From NCBI GenBank assembly GCA_035308525.1, contig DATGGM010000163.1:1-30520 (forward strand): 30,520 nucleotides of DNA, given 5' to 3'. Under the pieces are notes generated by a model, which ran no database searches, had not been told where the DNA came from, and saw only the letters and a list, made by a program, of their open reading frames with translations. Source of the DNA: Bog-159 sp035308525 (GTDB taxonomy: Bacteria; Acidobacteriota; Terriglobia; Bryobacterales; Bryobacteraceae). Within the stretch, counting starts at the first letter, position 1, and every line of letters begins with the position of its first letter. Position numbers and translations under genes: made by a program. This document shows, one piece after another, positions 24,908 through 30,520 of the stretch.

Positions 24908-25165
24908 CTAGCCAGGCGCGACCCGGCTGCCGATCTGCAGGGTTTGACCCACAAAAATTCCCCCGGCGAGGCCCTTATTGGATGGCTTAGATAGCTTGGT
25001 CCCGCTTAACATTAGCTCAATTGCGCCTCCACTGGGGAGATCGGGAGTGTCCGGCACCTGAACGTTGATTTGGTATAGGCTTGGAAACCCAGGTGCCAAC
25101 CCAACGCAGCCTAGCGAGACTTTTGTCGCGCCAACGGTTGCAAAAGAGGCAGACGGGTGTAAGCT
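24908..25165 (-). pseudogene. Remnant of a TIGR03437-type (Solibacter) C-terminal domain
   Basis: An 86-codon open stretch begins right after a TAA at 25166-25168 and contains FATVGATKVSLGCVGLAPGF and SLYQINVQVPDTPDLPSGG, then AIELMLSGTKLS. LAPGFxGLYQINVQVP is the core of the C-terminal domain found on many large secreted proteins of Solibacter-like Acidobacteriota. The normal ending is replaced by unrelated residues, and the whole N-terminal part of the host protein is missing. It is a clear relic and a good taxonomic marker. Confidence 0.68.
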
Positions 25166-25243
25166 TTATGGAGCCGGAATGCCAAAATGGAATTCTCGTT
25201 AAGATCTGAGAAAAGCCTAGTGGTTTTGAATTAGGAGGCCTGA

Positions 25244-26326
25244 ATGAAGAGGTTTGCCGGAACCGCCGCTCTTGGTCTGTATCTTTGTGTGGTGCTTGCG
25301 GTAAGGATGCACGCGCAGAACGCCACGCCCACCTTCACCACTATCGACGCGCCAGGAGCAGGCACTGGCGCCAATCAGGGCACCGAGGCCCAGAGCATTA
25401 ACACCGCGGGGACTATCACGGGAACCTACATGGACGGCAACAATGTGGTTCACTCCTTCGTGCGCGTTGCCGATGGGACGATCACCAACTTCGATGCGCC
25501 GGGCGCCGCGGGCACCTTCTCCCGTAGCGTCAACACGGCGGGAGCTATCGCCGGATTCTACTATGACGCGAACTCCGCAGCGCACGCCTTCGCGCGCTCC
25601 GCCAGTGGCGCTATCGTCAGGTTCGGCGCTGCAGGGGCCGGAGGAGACGCCAACCAGGGTACCTTCGCAGAGAGCATCAACACGTCGGGTGTGATCGCGG
25701 GATATTTTGGTGACGCGAGTAATGTGTATCACGGCTTCGTGCGTGCCGCCGGCGGCGCGATCACCAGCTTCGATGCTCCGGCAAGCACGGGCACCTTCGC
25801 CTTTGCCATCAACACGGCGGGAACTATCGCCGGATATTACTTCGACGCCAGCAATGTGATTCACGGCTTCGTGCGCACTGCCGGCGGCGCGATAACTACG
25901 TTTGATGCTCCAGGCGCGGGTACGGGAGGGAACCAGGGCACCCTCGGCGGTAGCATCAACACGTCGGAGGCGATCGCGGGATTCTACTATGACGCAGCCC
26001 TTGCGGCTCACGGCTTGGTGCGCGCCGCCAGTGGCGCCATAACGGACTTCGATGCCGCGGGTGCGGGTACAGGAGCAGACCAAGGCACCTTCGGGTATAG
26101 TCTCAACGCGGCCGGGGCTATCGCAGGAGTCTGTGCTGACGCGAGTAATGTGTATCACGGCTTGGTGCGCGCTGCCAGTGGCACCATAACGAAGTTCGAG
26201 GCTCCGGGTGCGGGGACTGGCGCATACCACGGAACCCTCGCGAGGAGCATCAACAAGACGGGGTCAATCACGGGATATTACGTTGATGCAAGCAACGTGT
26301 TTCACGGCTTCCTGCGGACACCATAG
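25244..26326 (+). CDS. Secreted HAF-type repeat protein with seven repeats
   Basis: A 360-residue exported protein. AGGAGG at 25233-25238 is an ideal ribosome binding site for the ATG at 25244. A signal peptide (residues 1-24, ending MHA) is followed by seven near-identical repeats that fill the rest, at residues 30-78, 79-122, 123-171, 172-215, 216-264, 265-313 and 314-360. Each reads roughly AITxFDAPGAGTGxxQGT, SINTAGxIAGYYxDASN and VxHGFVRAASG. Repeats 2 and 4 are 44 residues, having lost the GTGxNQ loop; the others are 49 (the last is cut to 47). The pattern matches HAF-type extracellular repeats and suggests a seven-bladed beta-propeller. Function is unknown. It sits inside the accessory segment between selC and the integrase relic. 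Confidence 0.85.
   Translation: MKRFAGTAALGLYLCVVLAVRMHAQNATPTFTTIDAPGAGTGANQGTEAQSINTAGTITGTYMDGNNVVHSFVRVADGTITNFDAPGAAGTFSRSVNTAGAIAGFYYDANSAAHAFARSASGAIVRFGAAGAGGDANQGTFAESINTSGVIAGYFGDASNVYHGFVRAAGGAITSFDAPASTGTFAFAINTAGTIAGYYFDASNVIHGFVRTAGGAITTFDAPGAGTGGNQGTLGGSINTSEAIAGFYYDAALAAHGLVRAASGAITDFDAAGAGTGADQGTFGYSLNAAGAIAGVCADASNVYHGLVRAASGTITKFEAPGAGTGAYHGTLARSINKTGSITGYYVDASNVFHGFLRTP
25331..26323 (+). repeat. Seven in-frame tandem repeats (147 or 132 bp)
   Basis: The coding repeats of the HAF protein are also visible in the DNA; for example GACGCGAGTAATGTGTATCA recurs in repeats 3 and 6. Unit lengths are 147, 132, 147, 132, 147, 147 and 141 bp. They could expand or contract by recombination. 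Confidence 0.75.
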
Positions 26327-26535
26327 GTCCCAGGTCCACCAACTGGACTTGCCCGCCGAAAACTCAGCTTACCGGCGCATTAGCCCTCCATGCCTCGCCC
26401 CAATCCGCCAGGTGACCATAAGGTCGAGGTCCTGGCAGAGTGCGCCGAGCGGACCTGTGTCGATTCTTCGCTTGCTGTGCGGGCCGTCCAGAGCTAAGGT
26501 TTCCATATACGATATTGACCAATAAGAGGTTCTAA

Positions 26536-26817
26536 ATGAACGAGTTAACCGTAGTCGACAAAGCAAGCGAATGGCGGCGGATGAAGAGCCTAGCCCTGAA
26601 CAGCGTCAGCTCGCCGATTACGAAGCGCGTGTACAACATGGTCCTCGATGAATTCTTCGCCTGGTACGCCGAGGAGCCGCGGCCCGGATTCACCAAGGCC
26701 ACCGTTTCCGCCTGGCGCGTAACTCTGGAGGTAAACTTGCGCTGGCGGCGTGACCGGAAGAATGACCGCCTCCCGCGTACACTTGAGCCCATGCTGGCGG
26801 CGCGGAGGGTTTTGTAG
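26536..26817 (+). pseudogene. Tyrosine recombinase (integrase), N-terminal fragment
   Basis: An AAGAGG ribosome binding site precedes ATG 26536. Residues 1-65 match the SAM-like core-binding domain of acidobacterial phage-type integrases, with SLALNSVSSPITKRVYNMVL, DEFFAWYAEEPRPGFTKATV and SAWRVTLE. After residue 65 (26730) the sequence becomes unrelated arginine-rich residues and stops at residue 93. The catalytic domain with its R-H-R-Y residues is absent, so the protein cannot recombine DNA. The stop lies in a perfect tandem duplication of TTTTGTAGG (26810-26827). A tRNA-Pro 3' fragment lies about 230 bp downstream, as expected for an integrase and its attachment site. Confidence 0.75.
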
Positions 26818-26980
26818 GTTTTGTAGGTGCCATGTTGCCCGGAAGTCTCAATATTCGCTTGGCCCAGACCCACCAGAATCGCGAGACAAGACTGTGCCCA
26901 TTTTTGTGCCTACCCCACGCATAGAAGCGTTTCGCGCTGTTGCTAGTTCTACCGCGCGAACGACCCGGAAGTCTTTGAAA

Positions 26981-27016
26981 AATAGCAACTTGGCGCTACG
27001 AATAGCAATTATTGGC
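26981..27016 (+). repeat. Direct repeats between integrase relic and tRNA-Pro fragment
   Basis: AATAGCAACTTGGC (26981-26994) and AATAGCAATTATTGGC (27001-27016) repeat with a 20-bp period, in DNA clearly richer in A and T than the flanks. Their place between int and the att core is where arm-type integrase sites occur; the role is inferred. Confidence 0.4.
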
Positions 27017-27048
27017 AATGCTGCTAAGTTACTGATATTGCGTGGGTT

Positions 27049-27098
27049 CTTGGTTCGGGACCAGGAGGTCGGTGGTTCGAATCCACTCGCCCTGGCCA
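27049..27098 (+). mobile_element. tRNA-Pro(CGG) 3' fragment, a candidate attachment-site scar
   Basis: The 3' half of a tRNA-Pro is intact. The anticodon stem CTTGG/CCAGG (27049-27053 with 27061-27065) has loop TTCGGGA and anticodon CGG at 27056-27058. Next come variable bases AGGTC, a T arm GGTGG-TTCGAAT-CCACT, the acceptor strand CGCCCTG, G, and CCA ending at 27098. The matching 5' half (a CAGGGCG acceptor strand and a D arm) is missing from the preceding bases. Such fragments are left where integrative elements enter the 3' part of a tRNA gene. No intact tRNA-Pro(CGG) is in the window, so the element's other end lies outside or was lost. Confidence 0.75.
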
Positions 27099-27131
27099 AC
27101 TATCTCATTCTCATCCCAGCTTTTCCCCTGC

Positions 27132-27185
27132 CTGACCGAACCCTGACAAAATGCCGAACCGGCACTGACAGAGCCGCTATATACT
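27132..27185 (+). promoter_or_regulatory. Phased CTGACA boxes and -10 element of the two-component operon
   Basis: CTGACC starts at 27132 and CTGACA at 27143 and 27165, spacings of 11 and 22 bp, with a weak match at 27154. Direct repeats in 11-bp phase are the usual operator form of OmpR/PhoB-type regulators such as the one encoded here. TATACT (27180-27185) follows, 6 nt before the kinase GTG. Autoregulation is inferred. Confidence 0.5.
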
Positions 27186-27191
27186 ACCCGT

Positions 27192-29159
27192 GTGCAGCTT
27201 GGGACGCTCCATGCTCTCTCCGCGCGCCGGAGCCTGTCGCTTTTCCTGGCGGGCGTGGTGGGCCTCGCCGGATGGCAGGTGTGGCTCACCTGGCGGCTGA
27301 TGGAGCAGGACCGCAACCTCGAAGTGGAACGCTCCCGCGAACGGCTGGAGCAGGCCGCCGATCTCGCCGTGGCGGAACTGGCCCGCACGCTGGGCGACTG
27401 GGATCTCGGCCTCCGCGAGACCCAATCCCTTCCGCCGTCCTCTAATTTCCTCGCGAAGCTGCCCCCCGGCGCCACTTTTCTGCTTCTCTCGCGCCGCTCG
27501 ATTGCCGCCTACCCGCCCAAGCCCCTGCTGTTCGTGCCCGAGCCGCCGGTTCCAGCCGCCCCTGCGCCTCGCGTGTTCGACGCGGCCGACGAATTGGAAC
27601 TCAGAGCCCAAGACTATCCTCGCGCTCTAGCCGCCCTGCAGCCCCTGATCAAGGATCCTGCTACGCGCCTCGAGGCGCTCCTTCGTACCGCTCGCATCGA
27701 GCGCAAAGCCGGCCGCGCGGACGCCGCGCTCGAAACCTATCGCCGGCTCGCAGACGAAGCTTCCGCCAACACAACCGCCGCCTCCAGCGGCGCGCCTTAC
27801 GCGCTGCTGGCTGCCAACGCGCGCTGCCGCATCCTGCTCGACCTAGGACGCCGCGATCAGGGCTCGGCGGAAGCCCAGTCGCTCCGTGCCGCGCTGCTTC
27901 AGGGCCGCTGGCCGCTCTCCCGCGAGGTCTTCGAGTACCATTGGAGTGAACTCCATAGCCTCGGCATTGCCGGCGGTCCGCCGCCTCCATCCGCAGTCGA
28001 ATTCGCAGCTCTCGTTTCCGGACTCAACGCCCGATGGCAAACCGCCATTCGCGCCGACTCCAACGCCGGCGCCCGCGAGCCACAGCCCGATTCGTCCCTG
28101 CTGCTCTGGAATGCCACCGCCGCCCGCCTCACCGCCCTGTCGGTGCCGCGCGGATGGCTGGACTCCGGTCTCAAGCTGGCCCAGAATTCGCCCGGCGTGC
28201 GCTCAAAGGCGATCTCCGCCGGCGTTCCCACCGCCGACGGCCTTCGCGTCGCCCGCTCGCTAGCAGAAGCGCAGATTCCCGGCCGCATCGAATTCTACAA
28301 CTCCGAACCGGTGCGGGCCGACGCCAACCGCCGCCGCGGGCTATGGCTCACCGGCGTCGCATTGATGGTTTTGCTGGTGCTGGCTTCCGGCTACGCCGTC
28401 CATCGCGGCCTAAGCCAGGAACTGCGCGTTGCCCGGCTGCAATCCGATTTCGTTGCCGCCGTCTCCCACGAGTTCCGCTCCCCGCTTACTACCCTCCGCA
28501 CCATAACCGAGCTGCTGGCCCAAAACCGGCTGCCGGACGAAGCCCGCCGCCGCCAAAGCTATCTTTTCCTCGATCGTGAAACCAATCGCCTACATCGCCT
28601 GGTCGAGGACCTCCTCGACTTCGGCCGCATGGAATCCGGCCGCAAGCAGTACCGTGTCGAGCCTCACGACGCCTTCCAGTTGGTGCGCGCCGCGGTGGCA
28701 GACTTCAGCGATGAGGCTGCCGCCCACGGCTTTCACGTCGAAGCCAGTTTCGGCGCGGGTCCCGCCACCGTCCAGGCCGATGAAGAGGCTCTCCGCCGCG
28801 CCGTCCGCAACCTCCTCGAGAATGCGGTCAAATATTCCCCCGAATGCCGGACGGTCTGGGTGGATGGGAACGTCGGGGACCATCGCGTGTCCATCTCCGT
28901 CCGCGACCACGGCATGGGAATCGACCCACGGGAACAGCGCGCCATCTTTCAGAAGTTCGTCCGCGGCAGCGCCGGGAAGAAAGCGGGAATCAAGGGCGCC
29001 GGCATCGGCCTCTCCATGGTGCGCCAGATCTCCGAAGCGCTGGGCGGCGAGATCCGCTTGGAAAGCAAACTGGGCGTCGGCAGCACCTTCACTATCGTGC
29101 TGCCGCTCGCCAATGGAGAAAGGAGGGCCAATGGCCAAGATCCTGATCGTCGAGGATGA
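27192..29159 (+). CDS. Sensor histidine kinase with large TPR-like sensor region
   Basis: A 655-residue membrane kinase. TM1 is at about residues 14-31 (LSLFLAGVVGLAGWQVWL) and TM2 at about 383-403 (GVALMVLLVLASGYAV). The 350 residues between them are helical and contain a TPR-like part (RIERKAGRADAALETYRRL). The kinase core has H426 in AAVSHEFRSPLTTLR, the N box NLLENAVKYSP, G1 DHGMGID and G2 GAGIGLSMV. It autophosphorylates and passes phosphate to the regulator encoded next. The GTG start sits exactly 6 nt after TATACT with no ribosome binding site, so a leaderless mRNA is likely. The last 29 nt overlap the regulator gene. Confidence 0.92.
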   Translation: MQLGTLHALSARRSLSLFLAGVVGLAGWQVWLTWRLMEQDRNLEVERSRERLEQAADLAVAELARTLGDWDLGLRETQSLPPSSNFLAKLPPGATFLLLSRRSIAAYPPKPLLFVPEPPVPAAPAPRVFDAADELELRAQDYPRALAALQPLIKDPATRLEALLRTARIERKAGRADAALETYRRLADEASANTTAASSGAPYALLAANARCRILLDLGRRDQGSAEAQSLRAALLQGRWPLSREVFEYHWSELHSLGIAGGPPPPSAVEFAALVSGLNARWQTAIRADSNAGAREPQPDSSLLLWNATAARLTALSVPRGWLDSGLKLAQNSPGVRSKAISAGVPTADGLRVARSLAEAQIPGRIEFYNSEPVRADANRRRGLWLTGVALMVLLVLASGYAVHRGLSQELRVARLQSDFVAAVSHEFRSPLTTLRTITELLAQNRLPDEARRRQSYLFLDRETNRLHRLVEDLLDFGRMESGRKQYRVEPHDAFQLVRAAVADFSDEAAAHGFHVEASFGAGPATVQADEEALRRAVRNLLENAVKYSPECRTVWVDGNVGDHRVSISVRDHGMGIDPREQRAIFQKFVRGSAGKKAGIKGAGIGLSMVRQISEALGGEIRLESKLGVGSTFTIVLPLANGERRANGQDPDRRG

Positions 29160-29808
29160 GCCGGGCATCGCCTTCGCACTGGAAAGCGACCTCCAAACCG
29201 AAGGCTACGAAGTCGCCGTGGTGGGTGATGGCGCCCAAGCCGTGCACCGCGCCCGCTCCGAGGCCTTCGATCTGATGCTGCTCGACGTCATGCTTCCCAC
29301 CAAGGATGGCTTCGAAGTCTGCCGCGAGCTGCGCCGCGGCGGCTTGAAGATTCCCATCATCCTGCTTACTGCCAAAACCCAGGAGGCCGAGAAGGTGATG
29401 GGCCTCGACGTCGGCGCCGACGACTACGTCACCAAGCCGTTCAGCCCGCGCGAGCTGCGCGCCCGGATTCGCGCCCTGCTGCGCCGCGCAGCGCCCGAAA
29501 GCCCCGGTGAAGTCTACCAGTTCGGCCCCTGCGAACTGGACCTCGGCCGGTTCGAGCTCCGCCGCAACGGCCGCCGCCTCGACGCCACCACCACCGAACT
29601 CAAGCTGCTCGCCGTGTTTGTCCGCCAGCGCGGCCGCGTCCTCACCCGCGACCGCCTTCTCGACGACGTCTGGGGGTCGGGTATTTCCGTCACCGATCGC
29701 GTAATCGACAACCACATCGTCTCCCTTCGCAAGAAAATCGAGGAAGAACCCTCCGCGCCCCGCTTCCTCATCAGCGTCCGCGGATTGGGCTACCGCTTCG
29801 ACGGCTAA
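29131..29808 (+). CDS. OmpR/PhoB-type response regulator
   Basis: A 225-residue DNA-binding regulator. The receiver domain (MAKILIVEDEPGIAFALESD) has phospho-acceptor Asp52 in LLDVMLPTKDGF and Lys102 in DDYVTKPF. The C-terminal winged helix includes ATTTELKLLAVFVRQRGRVL, then RVIDNHIVSLRKKIE and SVRGLGYRF. The ATG at 29131 has a perfect AGGAGG at 29121-29126 inside the end of the kinase gene; longer upstream reading in this frame is a shadow of the kinase. It is the cognate partner of the kinase and probably binds the CTGACA boxes found before both the kinase and the next gene. Confidence 0.95.
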   Translation: MAKILIVEDEPGIAFALESDLQTEGYEVAVVGDGAQAVHRARSEAFDLMLLDVMLPTKDGFEVCRELRRGGLKIPIILLTAKTQEAEKVMGLDVGADDYVTKPFSPRELRARIRALLRRAAPESPGEVYQFGPCELDLGRFELRRNGRRLDATTTELKLLAVFVRQRGRVLTRDRLLDDVWGSGISVTDRVIDNHIVSLRKKIEEEPSAPRFLISVRGLGYRFDG

Positions 29809-29829
29809 TGGGAGTGAAAGACAATGCCA

Positions 29830-29873
29830 TGTGTCAGCAAAACCAGATCGAATCCCCACGGTCGCCTGACACA
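29830..29873. promoter_or_regulatory. Inverted TGTGTCAG/CTGACACA boxes before the secreted TPR-type gene
   Basis: TGTGTCAG (29830-29837) and CTGACACA (29866-29873) are perfect inverted repeats 28 bp apart. They contain the same CTGACA hexamer that repeats upstream of the kinase, so the regulator may act on both promoters. A second small hairpin, GCATG/CATGC (29891-29895 with 29903-29907), follows. Roles are inferred. Confidence 0.45.
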
Positions 29874-29936
29874 ATCTCCATACCGCCGAAGCATGTTTCG
29901 TGCATGCTAGGTTCGTTGCCGCACAGGAGGCGCCTT

Positions 29937-30520
29937 ATGAACAAGACCACCCTCGAAAGACTCGCGTTCACCTTTGCCGCCGCTGCCTGCTTGTCGATTT
30001 CCCCGGCGTACGCGCAAGCCTCCCCCGGAGTGCGCCTCCAGGCCGGCATGGCGAAAGAAGATGTCGATGGCGACCTGAAGTCCGCTATGGACATTTACCA
30101 GAAAATCGCCGACGACCGATCGGCCCCGCGAGACGTGCGTTCCAAAGCTCTGCTCCGCCTCGCCGGCTGCTACGAGAAGCTGGGACAACAGGCGCGGAAG
30201 TTCTACGAACAGGTGGTCCGCGATTTCGCCGACCAACCCGCCGCAGCCCAGGCGCGCACCCGCCTTGTCGAGATCGATAAGGCAAGCCGTGCGCCCCTGC
30301 CCGCCGCTATGATCCAGCGCAAAATTGAGAACGCCGGAAAGAGGCTCCGGACTTCCGATACCGACGGCCGGCACGTGGTCTATCGCGACGATGCATCGGG
30401 TGAGCTGATCTACAGTGACCTGGACGGCAATCACAAGCGCGTGATCTTCAAGGCCAAGCCGGATGACCTGCCCGACTGGTTTCCCTCCAAAGACATGTCC
30501 CTGGTGGCGCTGCATTTCCC
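29937..30520 (+). CDS. Secreted TPR-type protein, probably with a C-terminal PD40 propeller, N-terminal part
   Basis: The frame is open to the right edge, giving 194 complete codons. AGGAGG at 29925-29930 precedes the ATG. A signal peptide (ERLAFTFAAAACLSISPAYA) is followed by TPR-like helices (DVDGDLKSAMDIYQKIADD, RSKALLRLAGCYEKLGQQA, KFYEQVVRDFADQPAAAQAR). From about residue 125 the sequence turns to beta strands (DGRHVVYRDD, GELIYSDLDGNHKRVIF), like PD40/TolB-type propeller repeats. In Acidobacteriota such TPR-PD40 proteins are common and exported, with unknown function. It is the first gene after the two-component operon and shares its CTGACA boxes. Confidence 0.8.
   Translation, partial: MNKTTLERLAFTFAAAACLSISPAYAQASPGVRLQAGMAKEDVDGDLKSAMDIYQKIADDRSAPRDVRSKALLRLAGCYEKLGQQARKFYEQVVRDFADQPAAAQARTRLVEIDKASRAPLPAAMIQRKIENAGKRLRTSDTDGRHVVYRDDASGELIYSDLDGNHKRVIFKAKPDDLPDWFPSKDMSLVALHF

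Noticed and set aside
26327..26535. 35-codon plus-strand frame at about 26390 (MPRPNPPGDHKVEV)
   Set aside because: No ribosome binding site, no recognisable family and not clearly gene-like; the interval holds nothing else I can identify besides the integrase ribosome binding site.
26848..27099. Minus-strand reading frame with ASGFEPPTSWSRTK
   Set aside because: This is the antisense translation of the tRNA-Pro 3' end, a common mis-annotation.
1..30520. CRISPR array, rRNA genes, origin of replication, prophage structural genes
   Set aside because: No array of spaced direct repeats, no rRNA-like sequence, no DnaA-box cluster and no capsid or terminase genes were seen.
1..30520. A selenoprotein gene decoded by the tRNA-Sec
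   Set aside because: All intact genes end normally and the premature stops found (13300, 13333 region) are TAA or TAG, not UGA; no SECIS-like hairpin follows a UGA.

Overview
The window looks like chromosomal DNA of an Acidobacteriota, most like the Bryobacterales / 'Candidatus Solibacter' group. This rests on content, not on a search. The coding DNA is GC-rich. There is a remnant of the Solibacter-type C-terminal secretion/anchor domain (TIGR03437-like), a HAF-type repeat protein, DUF5996, paired secreted PQQ-type propellers with the DWPDWRGPDRDG signature, a TPR/PD40-type secreted protein, and an integrase N-terminus of a kind common in that phylum.

Layout. (1) 1-10158 is all on the minus strand and mostly housekeeping. 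Read in transcription order it holds a Gfo/Idh/MocA oxidoreductase, alaS, ypdA (GTGA overlap), a small zinc-ribbon-like protein, an MFS transporter, a secreted D-aminoacylase-like amidohydrolase, a NatA/NatB-type ABC exporter, and the start of an SLC13/ArsB-type permease. (2) 10176-13806: a perfect palindrome with a TACAAT hexamer on each strand separates the oxidoreductase from a divergent PpiC/SurA-type lipoprotein. A decayed MazF toxin gene follows, then a MocR-type regulator, a dead cytochrome-P460-like gene, and apaG. (3) 13803-21040 (minus) is a tight six-gene operon: two PQQ-type beta-propeller proteins, an iron-type alcohol dehydrogenase, DUF5996, an MhqO-like ring-cleaving dioxygenase and an MhqD-like esterase. 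It suggests handling of aromatic or quinone compounds. (4) 21194-24219: a frameshifted F420-reductase-like gene, an NtrC-type regulator with a TTG start, and a convergent secreted nucleoside hydrolase.

(5) 24258-27098 is the accessory part. It opens with a fully foldable selenocysteine tRNA (selC). Next come three gene fragments (tail-fibre-like, HNH-type zinc ribbon, TIGR03437 domain), an intact seven-repeat secreted HAF protein, a tyrosine-recombinase N-terminal fragment, and a 50-nt 3' piece of tRNA-Pro(CGG) whose 5' half is absent. This reads as the scar of a tRNA-targeted integrative element. (6) 27132-30520: a two-component system (a kinase with a large TPR-like sensor region, and an OmpR-type regulator overlapping it by 29 nt). 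It is preceded by CTGACA-type repeats in 11-bp phase, which recur inverted before the next, edge-truncated, secreted TPR-type gene.

A theme visible only in the DNA is promoter architecture. selC fixes the distance from the -10 hexamer to +1 at 6 nt. Using that ruler, alaS and the histidine kinase both start with a GTG exactly at the predicted +1, so both are candidates for leaderless mRNAs.
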